64,000 bases of DNA, from NCBI RefSeq assembly GCF_042660705.1, contig NZ_JBHSUQ010000001.1; one strand, written 5' to 3'. This DNA is from Undibacterium_A arcticum (GTDB lineage: Bacteria; Pseudomonadota; Gammaproteobacteria; Burkholderiales; Burkholderiaceae_D). The notes under the pieces were generated by a model. It was given only the letters and a program-made list of their open reading frames with translations, searched no databases and was not told where the DNA came from. The position numbers and the translations under genes are program-made. Of the stretch, positions 47,301 through 54,912 are shown in pieces (position 1 is the first letter of the stretch; each line of letters opens with the position of its first letter).

Positions 47301-47820
47301 GGCCGACCTGGCGCCGTCACGCGAGCCGAAATGGATCGCCGGCGTGATTTCCGGCCTGCGCACCCAGATGACCCAGCGCGGCAAGATGATCATCGTCACG
47401 CTCGACGACGGCAGCGCGACGGTCGACGTGACGATTTATAACGAAATCTACGACGCCAACAAGCGCCTGTTCAAGGAAGACGAATTCCTGGCGGTGCTGG
47501 GCAAGGTGTCGGAAGACCGGTTCTCTGGCGGCCTGCGGATCGCCGCCGACAAGGTGATGGACATCGGCGCGGCGCGCATCAATTTCATGAAAGCCTTGCG
47601 CCTGACGATCGACGCCTCGGTCGGCCATGACACGCTGGCACAGGTGCTGCGGCCATTCCAGCTGCAGCAGGGTTGCCCGGTCGTGATTCAATACAAGAAT
47701 GCGAGCGCCAGCACCGAACTGCTGCTGAGCGACAACTGGCGCGTCAATCCGGACGACGCGTTGCAGCAGCAACTGGTGGAGTGGTTGAAAGCGGATAACA
47801 TTTCACTCGACTATGCATGA
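44338..47820 (+). CDS. dnaE: DNA polymerase III alpha subunit
   Basis: 1160 aa, normal length. Starts with the PHP domain (FTHLRLHSEYSIVDGLVRLD). Catalytic aspartates are in MPDFDIDFCQEGRDRVI, with upstream GPGRGSGAGSLVAYSL. Palm/fingers motifs YRPGPMDLIPDFCKRKHGE and YGIMVYQEQVMQMAQVVGGY are present, as are the HhH segment and the C-terminal OB fold (WIAGVISGLRTQMTQRGKMI). Replicative polymerase of the beta-proteobacterial DnaE1 type. The long intact frame contrasts with the many broken frames elsewhere. Confidence 0.97.
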   Translation: MSSPQFTHLRLHSEYSIVDGLVRLDEVVKVAFEDGQAALAITDLANLFGMVKFYKAARGKGIKPIIGCDVWISNDDNRDKPSRLLLLVKNRTGYLQLCELLSRAWLDNQHRGRAEIRAEWLQGLLDLQQQGQEAGLIALSGAQSGDVGIAIDNGNLAAAQRCAERWAQIFPGHFYLEIQRAGQPNMEPHLRQAVALAAKLGLPVVATHPVQFVSKDEFTAHEARTCIAEGEMLANTRRVRRFNEQQCFKTQAEMVALFADLPAAVQNTLEIAKRCNLTLELGKPKLPDFPTPDGVTIDEFLVLEAQQGLEQRLLQLYPDEARRAAERPRYEARLKFETDTIIKMGFPGYFLIVAEFIRWAKENGVPVGPGRGSGAGSLVAYSLLITDLDPLEYNLLFERFLNPERVSMPDFDIDFCQEGRDRVIQHVKDLYGKEAVSQIATFGTMAAKGAIRDVGRVLDFGYNFCDGISKLIPFKPGKHVTIADAINEEPALAERLENEEEVKQLLNLAQQVEGIARNIGMHAGGVLIAPGKLTDFCPLYTQGGDSGVVSQYDKDDVEAVGLVKFDFLGLTTLTILDRAVRYIKQLDPALAEFDLAKLPLNDRPSYELLTKAKTVAVFQLESRGMQGMLKDARPDRFEDIIALVALYRPGPMDLIPDFCKRKHGERFEYPDPRTEGILSETYGIMVYQEQVMQMAQVVGGYSLGGADLLRRAMGKKKAEEMAEHRQIFRDGAAKDGLSEAKADEIFDLMEKFAGYGFNKSHAAAYALLSYHTAFLKAHHPAAFMAANLSLAMDDTDKIKILVEDALDVCGLTLLPPDINQSDYRFIPVGEPPSVSKKKVTQIRYGLGAVKGSGQSAIEAIVAARKDGPFISLFDFCKRVDKRQINRRTIDSLIKAGAFDCLGVDRAILLASVGFAMDVAEQAEASSNQVSLFGGDDSDMVPPPEYLKVAPWTDKQKLTEEKSALGFYLSGHLFNAYAVEARKFARTRLADLAPSREPKWIAGVISGLRTQMTQRGKMIIVTLDDGSATVDVTIYNEIYDANKRLFKEDEFLAVLGKVSEDRFSGGLRIAADKVMDIGAARINFMKALRLTIDASVGHDTLAQVLRPFQLQQGCPVVIQYKNASASTELLLSDNWRVNPDDALQQQLVEWLKADNISLDYA

Positions 47821-47862
47821 TCGGTCGGGTCGGATTCGCAGCAATGCATCCGACCCGACCGA
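47821..47862 (+). terminator. Strong hairpin after dnaE
   Basis: A perfect 15-base stem TCGGTCGGGTCGGAT / ATCCGACCCGACCGA with a 12-base loop, starting one base after the dnaE stop. There is no T run, so termination is probable but not proven. Confidence 0.65.
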
Positions 47863-47906
47863 AATCGTACTGATCGCAATGATTGCCACCTGAAGGAGTG
47901 TTCACC

Positions 47907-48507
47907 ATGTCAAACGCCCGCGATTTCCTGCTTCCCGGTGCCCGAGCTGGCCGACCTGCCCGACGATATCCGCCAGGTCATCCTCGCCGTCCAGGAAAAA
48001 TCCGGCTTCGTGCCGAACGTGTTCCTGACCCTGGCGCATCGGCCCGCCGAGTTCCGCGCCTTCTTCGCCTATCACGATGCGCTGATGATCAAGGACACTG
48101 GCAGCCTGACCAAGGCCGACCGCGAAATGATCGTGACCGCCACCAGCGCCAAGAACGGCTGCCTGTACTGCGTGGTCGCTCACGGCGCGCTGCTGCGGAT
48201 TTATTCGAAGCAGCCACTGGTGGCCGATCAGGTCGCGGTCAACCACCTGAAGGCCGATATCACGCCGCGCCAGAAGGCCATGCTCGACTTTGCGATCAAG
48301 GTCTGCCTGCAGTCGGACCAGGTCGGCGACGAGGACTACGCCGTCCTCAACGGCTACGGCTTCGACCACGAGGACATCTGGGACATCGCCGCGATCACCG
48401 CCTTCTTCGGCTTGTCGAACCGTATCGCGAACGTGATTTCGATGCGGCCGAACGATGAATTTTTCCTGATGGGACGGGTGCCGCGGGTAAAGCCGGCGCA
48501 GAACTAA
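47907..48507 (+). CDS. Peroxidase-related (AhpD-like/carboxymuconolactone decarboxylase-type) protein (frameshift near start)
   Basis: ~200 aa. After a break near 47925-47937 the sequence is FPVPELADLPDDIRQVILAVQEKSGFVPNV..., characteristic of uncharacterised peroxidase-related proteins. The AhpD-type redox pair is in SAKNGCLYCVVAHGALL (C-x2-C-x3-H). GAAGGAG precedes the ATG at 47907, and one added base gives MSNARD-ISCFPVPELADL. It probably reduces organic peroxides with a thiol partner. Confidence 0.85.
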
Positions 48508-48553
48508 GGGGTGGCTCGCCGGCATTGCGAAGGACGGGAGAATCTATGGATGA
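48503..48553 (+). pseudogene. C-terminal relic of an MntA-type antitoxin
   Basis: In the frame ending TGA at 48551-48553 the sequence reads KGWLAGIAKDGRIYG. The final DGRIYG and the 8-base overlap with the hepT start resemble the end of the nucleotidyltransferase antitoxin that normally precedes hepT. Everything upstream is the unrelated peroxidase gene, so the antitoxin body is gone. Confidence 0.5.
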
Positions 48554-48863
48554 TGTGCTGATCAACAAGGCCGCCATCATAGAGCGCTGCGTGGCGCGTG
48601 CGCGGCAGGAGTACGTGGCCGCCGGCGCAGCATTTGGCACCGATTTTACCCGGCAGGATGCAGCCGTTCTGAACATCCAGTGCGCCTGCGAAGCCGCTCT
48701 CGATATGGGCCAGCACCTGATCCGCCGCGATAAGCTGGGTGTGCCTCAAAGCGCGCGCGATGTGTTTGCATTGCTGGCACAAGCCGGTTGGATCGATGGG
48801 ACATTGGCCGAAGCGCTCAAGCACATGGTGGGCTTTCGCAATATCGCCGTGCATGATGATTAG
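48546..48863 (+). pseudogene. HepT-type HEPN toxin, truncated at its active-site motif
   Basis: MDDVLINKAAIIERCVARAR..., then FAMILY-like stretches TRQDAAVLNIQCACEAALDM and LKHMVGFRNIAVHDD and a TAG. HepT ribonucleases/toxins carry R-x4-H-x-Y; here R and H are present but Tyr is replaced by Asp and a stop follows. In frame beyond the stop (48864 to about 48947) the sequence continues as a plausible HepT C-terminus (TLLLPITVKVTTLHLGEFLQ), so the stop is a lesion. Together with the missing antitoxin it indicates a dead module. Confidence 0.75.
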
Positions 48864-48957
48864 ACCCTGTTGTTGCCGATTACGGTCAAGGTAACCACCC
48901 TGCATCTGGGCGAGTTCTTGCAATACAGCGCAGCGACCCTAAATTTCTTATTTATGG

Positions 48958-49065
48958 GACTTACGCGAAATGCGTAATTTCGTAGGATGGCTGCAACCCA
49001 TTATTGAGCGCCAAGGGAGAACGATGGGTTGCACCCATCCTACTTTTTTCTGGTTTGCGTAAGTC
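48958..49065. repeat. Large imperfect palindrome (REP-like)
   Basis: Outer arms are GACTTACGC (48958) and GCGTAAGTC (49057). Inner arms are GTAGGATGGCTGCAACCCAT and ATGGGTTGCACCCATCCTAC. It would fold into a long stem. This GTAGGATGG...CCATCCTAC element is a common intergenic repeat type in proteobacteria. No coding capacity. Confidence 0.75.
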
Positions 49066-50091
49066 TAGACTTATTTAAGGAAGGCGAAGGGTCCCGGCTT
49101 CGCCGAGTTCCACCGCTGCGGTCAAACATTGATGCTGTATTTTTTTAGTTCCCGGCGCGCCCGGGTGCCGCACATCAAGCCTTGAAATTCCATGTCGAGA
49201 CGCTGGCCGCGACATCCTGCTGACATTTTTCCGACATCCCGGCCGAGCACTGCCCGCACCCGATCGAGTCGACTTTCGCGACGGTACGGCACAGCACTAC
49301 TCGCACGCGCAACTGCGTGTCTCGCCCGACCTTGCTCGCACGCGCTCGTGGCGCATGACTTCACCTTCTGCCATTGGCCAGATCTTTCCCCTCGTTTATT
49401 CGAAACAACAGTTACCACGGTCAACATTGCGTTTTTCGCAATAATCTGCAAGATTTCCAATCAATGTTCAGTATAATGCCGCTGGCCGCTTGCAAAAAAA
49501 ATTCCGCATGGAAACAATTGCAGTTGGCAGGAATTAAAGAATCTCCTCAATGAAATCATTGCAATTAATCAAGATGAGAAGCCTGGTTAGTCAGCGATCG
49601 CATGAAGATCTGCATGAACATTGGAGCTGCTGGGTTGAGTTCCCTCCCCCTCGCAGGGGGAGGGTTAGGGTGGGGGTCGTACGGTTAAATCTGGTCAGCA
49701 GTATTTGTACGCGCTACCCCATCCCAACCTTCCCCCTGCAAGGGGGAAGGGGCTAAAAGCCTTAGCCAGCAACGATCCCTCATGCAATCGCCCTGCTGGT
49801 TAGTTGAATCATTACGAATGCTTGCGTCTTTAATTAATGTCTCGAATGTTTTCATGCCAAGGCGCGGTATGCAGCGTTATACGAAATTAGCGAATGACGT
49901 TAAGCAATTAAGTCTTGTCGGAAATAATGTGTAGCATCCGGTTCAAATTTGTCTTTCCTAAGTAAAAAATTACTCGTCTTGCATTTGGTAGATTTGTATA
50001 TCAACTATGCAATTGCCAATTTTTAATATTAGAGATTTTTTTCGTCACAATATTTTAATGACCTCTATTGCTGCGATCGTAAAGGGAAGCA
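49066..50091. other. 1-kb gap upstream of kpsS, with a G-run/C-run palindrome
   Basis: No credible gene. 49635-49757 is an inverted pair of CCCTCCCCCTCGCAGGGGGA / TTCCCCCTGCAAGGGGGAA type blocks with GGGTTAGGGTGGGGG / CCCCATCCCAACC beside them, a typical dispersed palindrome. From ~49840 to 50090 the DNA becomes AT-rich and probably carries the kpsS promoter. Confidence 0.5.
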
Positions 50092-51324
50092 ATGCATCGC
50101 GTCATCAATAGCACTAGCCGCGTCTTGTTGCTACAAGGGCCTATGGGCTCATTTTTCTCGCGATTTGCTGCCTTTATCAAGGCGCATCGCGTATCCGTGT
50201 GGAAGGTCAATTTCAACGGTGGCGACTGGCTTTTCTCGCTCGGCCAGAATACCCTTAACTACCGCGGAACCTTGGAAGCGTGGCCGGCATATCTTCTGCA
50301 AGTCATTCAAGAGAAACGCATCGATCGAATATTCCTATTCGGCGATTGCCGCTCGTACCATTGGGAAGCCATCAAAATCGCTCGCGCCGCCGGTATTCGT
50401 GTTTTTGTCTTCGAAGAAGGTTACGTTCGACCGTATTACATCACCTTGGAAGAGAACGGCGTGAATGGCTTTTCTTCCTTGCCGCGCGATCCTCTCTTTT
50501 ACCTGAATGAGCAAGCGACCGCCCTGGTGCCTAAGCCGAAACCGGAAAGCCTCAGTTTCAAGCGCATGGCATGGACTGCAATGGCCTACTATCTTGCTGG
50601 CGCGTTATTGCGTCCTTATTTCTGGAACTACAATCATCACAAGAGCTTCTCTATGGTGCACAAGGGCTTCAGCTGGTGTCGCTCCGGCGTGCGAAAGTTG
50701 CTGTACAGCAGGAAGGATCATGCATTCACTCAACGTCTCGCCAGTGATTTGTCGAAACATTATTTTCTTGCGGTTTTGCAAGTACACAATGATGCGCAAG
50801 TTGCGTTTCACAGTCACTACGAAGACGTTCGGGATTTTATCCGCGAAGTCATTGAATCGTTTGCGACGCATGCGCCAGCGGAGTCGCTCCTTGTTCTCAA
50901 GCATCACCCGATGGATCGCGGGGCCAGGCATTACGGTCGGTTGATCGACAGTCTTTGCGCTCGCTACAACATCGCCGACCGAATCGCCTATGTGCACCAG
51001 ATTCATTTGCCAACCGCGCTCGATCATGCGCGCGGTGTGGTCGCGATAAATAGTACGGTCGGTCTTTCAGCGTTACTGCACAAGGCGCCGGTCAAGGTAA
51101 TGGGCGATGCGATCTATGACATGGCTGGACTCACCTGTCAGGCGTCGCTGGAAAAATTCTGGGTCGCGCCGGGTAAAGTATCCAAGCCGTTATTTGACGC
51201 ATTTCACCGCCACGTGATCGCTACCACGCAGATCAACGGCAGCTTTCACGGGTTGGAGCCATTTCAGTTGCCAGCCCGCTTTTCCCCCTCCCGGCAAAAA
51301 GTTTCTTCAAGAACGATGCAATAG
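50092..51324 (+). CDS. kpsS: Capsular polysaccharide Kdo-transferase KpsS family
   Basis: 410 aa. VLLLQGPMGSFFSRFAAFIK and VNFNGGDWLF at the start, FGDCRSYHWEAIKIARAAGI, VFEEGYVRPYYITLE and the late SLLVLKHHPMDRGARHYG and INSTVGLSALLHKAPVKVMG are KpsS signatures. KpsS adds the first beta-Kdo to lysophosphatidylglycerol, building the lipid anchor of ABC-dependent (group 2) capsules; KpsC extends it. AAAGGGAAG precedes the ATG. It is on the plus strand, separated from kpsC by two envelope genes and repeats. Intact. Confidence 0.92.
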   Translation: MHRVINSTSRVLLLQGPMGSFFSRFAAFIKAHRVSVWKVNFNGGDWLFSLGQNTLNYRGTLEAWPAYLLQVIQEKRIDRIFLFGDCRSYHWEAIKIARAAGIRVFVFEEGYVRPYYITLEENGVNGFSSLPRDPLFYLNEQATALVPKPKPESLSFKRMAWTAMAYYLAGALLRPYFWNYNHHKSFSMVHKGFSWCRSGVRKLLYSRKDHAFTQRLASDLSKHYFLAVLQVHNDAQVAFHSHYEDVRDFIREVIESFATHAPAESLLVLKHHPMDRGARHYGRLIDSLCARYNIADRIAYVHQIHLPTALDHARGVVAINSTVGLSALLHKAPVKVMGDAIYDMAGLTCQASLEKFWVAPGKVSKPLFDAFHRHVIATTQINGSFHGLEPFQLPARFSPSRQKVSSRTMQ

Positions 51325-51598
51325 ACGTGTCGATGCCTGGCAGTTCCGTAAAGCCGGGTATTCGGGACCAGTACCCGGTTGGACATTTGCGGGATCTGGT
51401 ACCAGATTCGCACGTCGCTAAACGTGCATAGCGCGATACTCGATGCCGCGTGCAGCAAGATTTTTTGTGGCCAATTAGACCGGGCAAACACAGGGAAAAG
51501 TATTTTTTCAGAAACAAAATCGATGTTACCATTCGCCAATAGTTGTCACCAATTACCACCAAATCTTGTAGCAGCATTTCACATATAGGTATTCTAAA

Positions 51599-53096
51599 AT
51601 GTTCAAAAAGAAAAACTCCATTCTTTGGTTGGCCATGACCGCGGCCCTCACGGCATGCGGCGGTGGCGGTAGCTCTAGTCCTAGCCCTGCAACTACCTCC
51701 ACCGCTACCACTACCCAAGCGACGCCAAGCTCTGGCAAGGCAGTCGACGGCTACCTCGTCGGCTCGACCGTGTTCTGCGATGTCAACAAGAATGGCGTTT
51801 TCGACGCAGCTACAGAAACTACGACCACCACTCTCGCAGGCGGCGCGTTCACGTTCGCGGCCGGTTGCAGCGGCACGGTTGTGGTTACCGGTGGTACTGA
51901 TGCCACGACAAATTACGCTTTCAAGGGCACCTTGAAAGCTCCGGCAGGAAGTGCGGTAGCGACTCCATTAACGTCCCTGACTGCCGACACCGGCATGACT
52001 GCTGCGCAACTGGCCACCGCGCTGGGATTGCCAGCAGGAACCGACGTAACCAAGCTTGATCCGGCAGACGGTAGTCATCAGAATTTGTTGAGAACCACTC
52101 TCGCTGTGCAGCAAATCGTCCAACAGTTGGCAAATACGCTTGGTACGCTTGCCGCGAGCTCTGATACCTCCGGTATTTATACCAAAGTAGCCAATGCGGT
52201 TGCCGCGACACTGCTGGCTAACCCTAGCCTGCCTATGTTCGGCGCAGACGGTTCAGTGAACCTTACCGTGTTGACCGCAGCGGCCAAAGGCGCGGTTGCG
52301 TCAATGGCGGCCGATTCCAAATTCAATGTGTTCACGATCAGCGATGCGAATCTGGCAGCTATGGCTGCGCAAATTGGTGCGCAAGCCCAGCAGTTCCTGA
52401 ATGCTTCCGACGCTGACCTCGCTAATTTGGCCTCGAAGCTTCAAAACCCGGCGGCTGCGCCAATTGATACTACGGCAACGACTGCCTATCTGGCGCTGCA
52501 GAGCGACTCGGTCCGTATCAACGGAAATCAAATTTCCTATGCATCCTTGACGGCTGGTGCGTCGATCAGCACACCTACTACGTTCGGACTTGATTTCAGC
52601 ATCACTGGCGCACCTGCGATCGATACCGTAGCCAATCTGGCTTTGGAATTGGTGGAAGTGGGCGGTCAATCCCGTGTGCTGCAACTGATGATCGACAAGG
52701 TCAATATCAAGAACGTCAACGGTCAGCTGTCGATTGTTCCTGACGCCACCGCGAAGGTCTACGTGTACGGCCACACGGGTAGCGGTAATGACATCAATCT
52801 GACCTTGAATGATTTGACCTTCAAGCCGATTACCGTCACCAACAATTCCCTGACCTTGAACTACAAGTCGTTGGTCAATAAGGTTCTCGCCAGTGTCGAC
52901 AACACTACCCAAACCACGGCGCAAATTCACCAGCATTACCGGTGAATTCAAGATCAAGGTGGCGATTGATGGTTTGAGAGTCCGGAATCTCGACGGTGCT
53001 GCAGCGCTGCCGTCTACCGCGATCACAGTGACCGGCAGCAGCCCGGTCCAGTCGGTAAATGGTGTGGGCGTTTCAGGCACCTTGACGATTCAGTGA
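51599..53096 (+). CDS. Surface lipoprotein with carboxypeptidase-regulatory-like N-domain (frameshift)
   Basis: The lipobox LTAC-GGGGSSS gives a lipoprotein with a Ser/Thr linker. The next ~100 residues (KAVDGYLVGSTVFCDVNKNG) are a CarboxypepD_reg-like beta sandwich with an EF-hand-like acidic loop. The remainder is Ala/Thr-rich with no enzyme motif. A missing A near 52922 (GCGCAAATTC) ends the frame early; restoring it gives KFTSITGEFKIKVAIDGLRV and a stop at 53096 followed by a terminator. ~498 aa. Confidence 0.75.
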
Positions 53097-53126
53097 TCGT
53101 AGCAAACTAACATTGTTGCATCAGAT

Positions 53127-53156
53127 AGAGAGCGGCGCTGTTGGCCGCTCTCTTTT
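53127..53156 (+). terminator. Terminator after the lipoprotein gene
   Basis: AGAGAGCGGC pairs with GCCGCTCTCT and runs into TTTT. It lies 30 bases past the corrected stop at 53096, which supports the frame correction. Confidence 0.88.
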
Positions 53157-53221
53157 CAATAATAGTCAGTGAATTGTCACCTTCGCTACTCGCTCATGTC
53201 TGAGTCGGACCGGAATTTTCA

Positions 53222-54310
53222 ATGAATACGTCATACTGCGTCATTGGTGCTGCACTCGCAAGTGCGCTTGCTTGCTCATCCGTGGGAGCCGCTCCGCTGG
53301 ACGCTCTTCTCACGGCGAACCAGAACAACATGCCGGGGAAGGGTGAAGTTGAAGTCAGTTATGACCTGATCAACAACTCGCTCGACTTCCTGAATCTCCG
53401 AGAAAAGAACGGGTCGACCACCAATGTGGGTGATTACAAAGGCGGTCACGTGCGTGGCGGCGTTGCAATCACCCCGCGACTTTGGGTGGACGGCGCATTG
53501 TGGCAGAGGCAAATCGACTATCGCAGCTTCCTGGCAAAACTCAATACGTGGCAACTGGCTGGTCAGTACAAGGTGATTGAGGGCGCGGGATACGTGCCGA
53601 GCGTCGCGGTTCGTCTGGGTGCCTGGGGTAACTCTGCGGACTCGCTGACAAAATTCACCAATACGACCGTGGTCGGAACCAAATTCACATCGGCGACAGT
53701 AACGGAACCGAAAGACACTCAATATCAGCTTGATTTGATTGGTACCTGGCCCCTGTCGCAGCAGACCGAGGTGTCGATCTTTGCGGGTGCGGGTGCAAGC
53801 AGGATCACATTTGACTCGATCAGCGCTACCTCGAGAACCGCGAACGGCTGCGAATACAACGTCGCTTTCAGCCAGGATGGCTCGGTGGCTACACTCGCGC
53901 AGCCTTGTAGCGCTAAAGTAGTTATCACCAGGTTTACGCAGCCGGCTAGCGCTACTGTCGATGTCTACAAAGAGGCTAGGTACACTGCTTCTTATTATCA
54001 GGCAGGCTTTATGGCGGCTTGGCACAGTCAGGATTGGCGTATTCGGGCAGGCTATCAGTATCAGACGATCAATCGTAGTGAAGTCGACGACATTATCGTC
54101 AGCCGGGGCAACACTCCGTATAAGCATAATCATGTGTTGATCGGCGATGTCAGCTACCACGCGTTCAAGAATACGATCGTGTTTCTGCGGGGTCAGTACA
54201 TGGCAAATCAGTTCAACGGTGAAGTGCCATTGGCTTACAACAGTTTGACGGCGGATCGGTTCAATCAGCGGTATGGACTAGTGAGTACGGGGCTAATTTT
54301 TACGTTTTAA
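53222..54310 (+). CDS. Outer-membrane beta-barrel protein, 362 aa
   Basis: A signal peptide (cleaved after VGAAPL or nearby) and alternating amphipathic strands (GEVEVSYDLINNSLDF, GGVAITPRLWVDGALW, TEVSIFAGAGASRITFD, WRIRAGYQYQTINRSEV) end in a terminal aromatic strand finishing LIFTF, with Phe last, the standard outer-membrane signal. No named family recognised. It follows the lipoprotein on the same strand after a terminator and lies between kpsS and kpsC. Intact. Confidence 0.8.
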   Translation: MNTSYCVIGAALASALACSSVGAAPLDALLTANQNNMPGKGEVEVSYDLINNSLDFLNLREKNGSTTNVGDYKGGHVRGGVAITPRLWVDGALWQRQIDYRSFLAKLNTWQLAGQYKVIEGAGYVPSVAVRLGAWGNSADSLTKFTNTTVVGTKFTSATVTEPKDTQYQLDLIGTWPLSQQTEVSIFAGAGASRITFDSISATSRTANGCEYNVAFSQDGSVATLAQPCSAKVVITRFTQPASATVDVYKEARYTASYYQAGFMAAWHSQDWRIRAGYQYQTINRSEVDDIIVSRGNTPYKHNHVLIGDVSYHAFKNTIVFLRGQYMANQFNGEVPLAYNSLTADRFNQRYGLVSTGLIFTF

Positions 54311-54311
54311 G

Positions 54312-54404
54312 GGTATCTCTATTGATTGGGTTGTCGTTCCAGCCCTTCGGCGGGCTCAGGCCTGAGCTCGCCGAAGGGCTGGAACGACTCGGATTTTGAA
54401 TTAA
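54312..54404. repeat. Dispersed intergenic repeat, copy B (short form)
   Basis: Begins just after the barrel-protein stop: GGTATCTCTATTGATTGGG ... GGAACGACTCGGATTTTGAA. Only the ends and an inner CCCTTCGGCGGGCTCAGG / CCTGAGCTCGCCGAAGGG hairpin remain; the central block of the other copies is missing. Confidence 0.8.
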
Positions 54405-54442
54405 GACAACAAGAGGCGTTGCACTCGGTTTTTGAGGCTGCC

Positions 54443-54663
54443 GTATCTCAATTAATTGGGTTGTCGTCCCAGCGAACGCTGGGACCCAGTCGCGTATGTT
54501 GCGCAAAGATGCATATTGCCCCTCGTCTAGCCTTAAAACAGCGTGTTTCCTGTCATATCAAGCACTAACGGTGCATGACGAACGACCCTGGATTCCATCG
54601 TGGCCGCAGCCAGCTTGTCCTGAGCCCGCCGAAGGGCTGGAACGACTCAGATTTTGAATTTAA
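54443..54663. repeat. Dispersed intergenic repeat, copy C
   Basis: GTATCTCAATTAATTGG at the left, CGACTCAGATTTTGAATTTA at the right. The inner CCCAGCGAACGCTGGGACCC and the central CGTGTTTCCTGTCATATCAA block are shared with A and D. Confidence 0.85.
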
Positions 54664-54900
54664 GGTATCTCTATTAATTGGTTTGTCGTCCCAGCGAACG
54701 CTGGGACCCGTGCGAGGGGTCCTCGCACCGTATGTTGCGCAACGATGCATCTTGCCCCTCGTTTAGCCTCAAAACGGCATGTTTCCTGTCATATCAAGCA
54801 CTAACCGTGAGTGACGCACGACGCTGGATTCCAGCGCGGCCATAGGCCAGCTTGTCCTGAGCCAGCCGAAGGGGCTGGAACGACTCGGATTTTGAATTAA
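54664..54900. repeat. Dispersed intergenic repeat, copy D
   Basis: Directly abuts copy C in the same orientation. Same ends and central block (ATGTTTCCTGTCATATCAAG), plus a small private hairpin GTGCGAGGGGTCCTCGCAC. Ends 12 bases before the kpsC stop. Confidence 0.85.
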
Positions 54901-54912
54901 CAGAGGCACACT

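Noticed and set aside
49122..49476. Small frames on both strands before kpsS
   Set aside because: Low-complexity, overlapping on opposite strands and without ribosome-binding sites; the region looks like a repeat-bearing intergenic gap.
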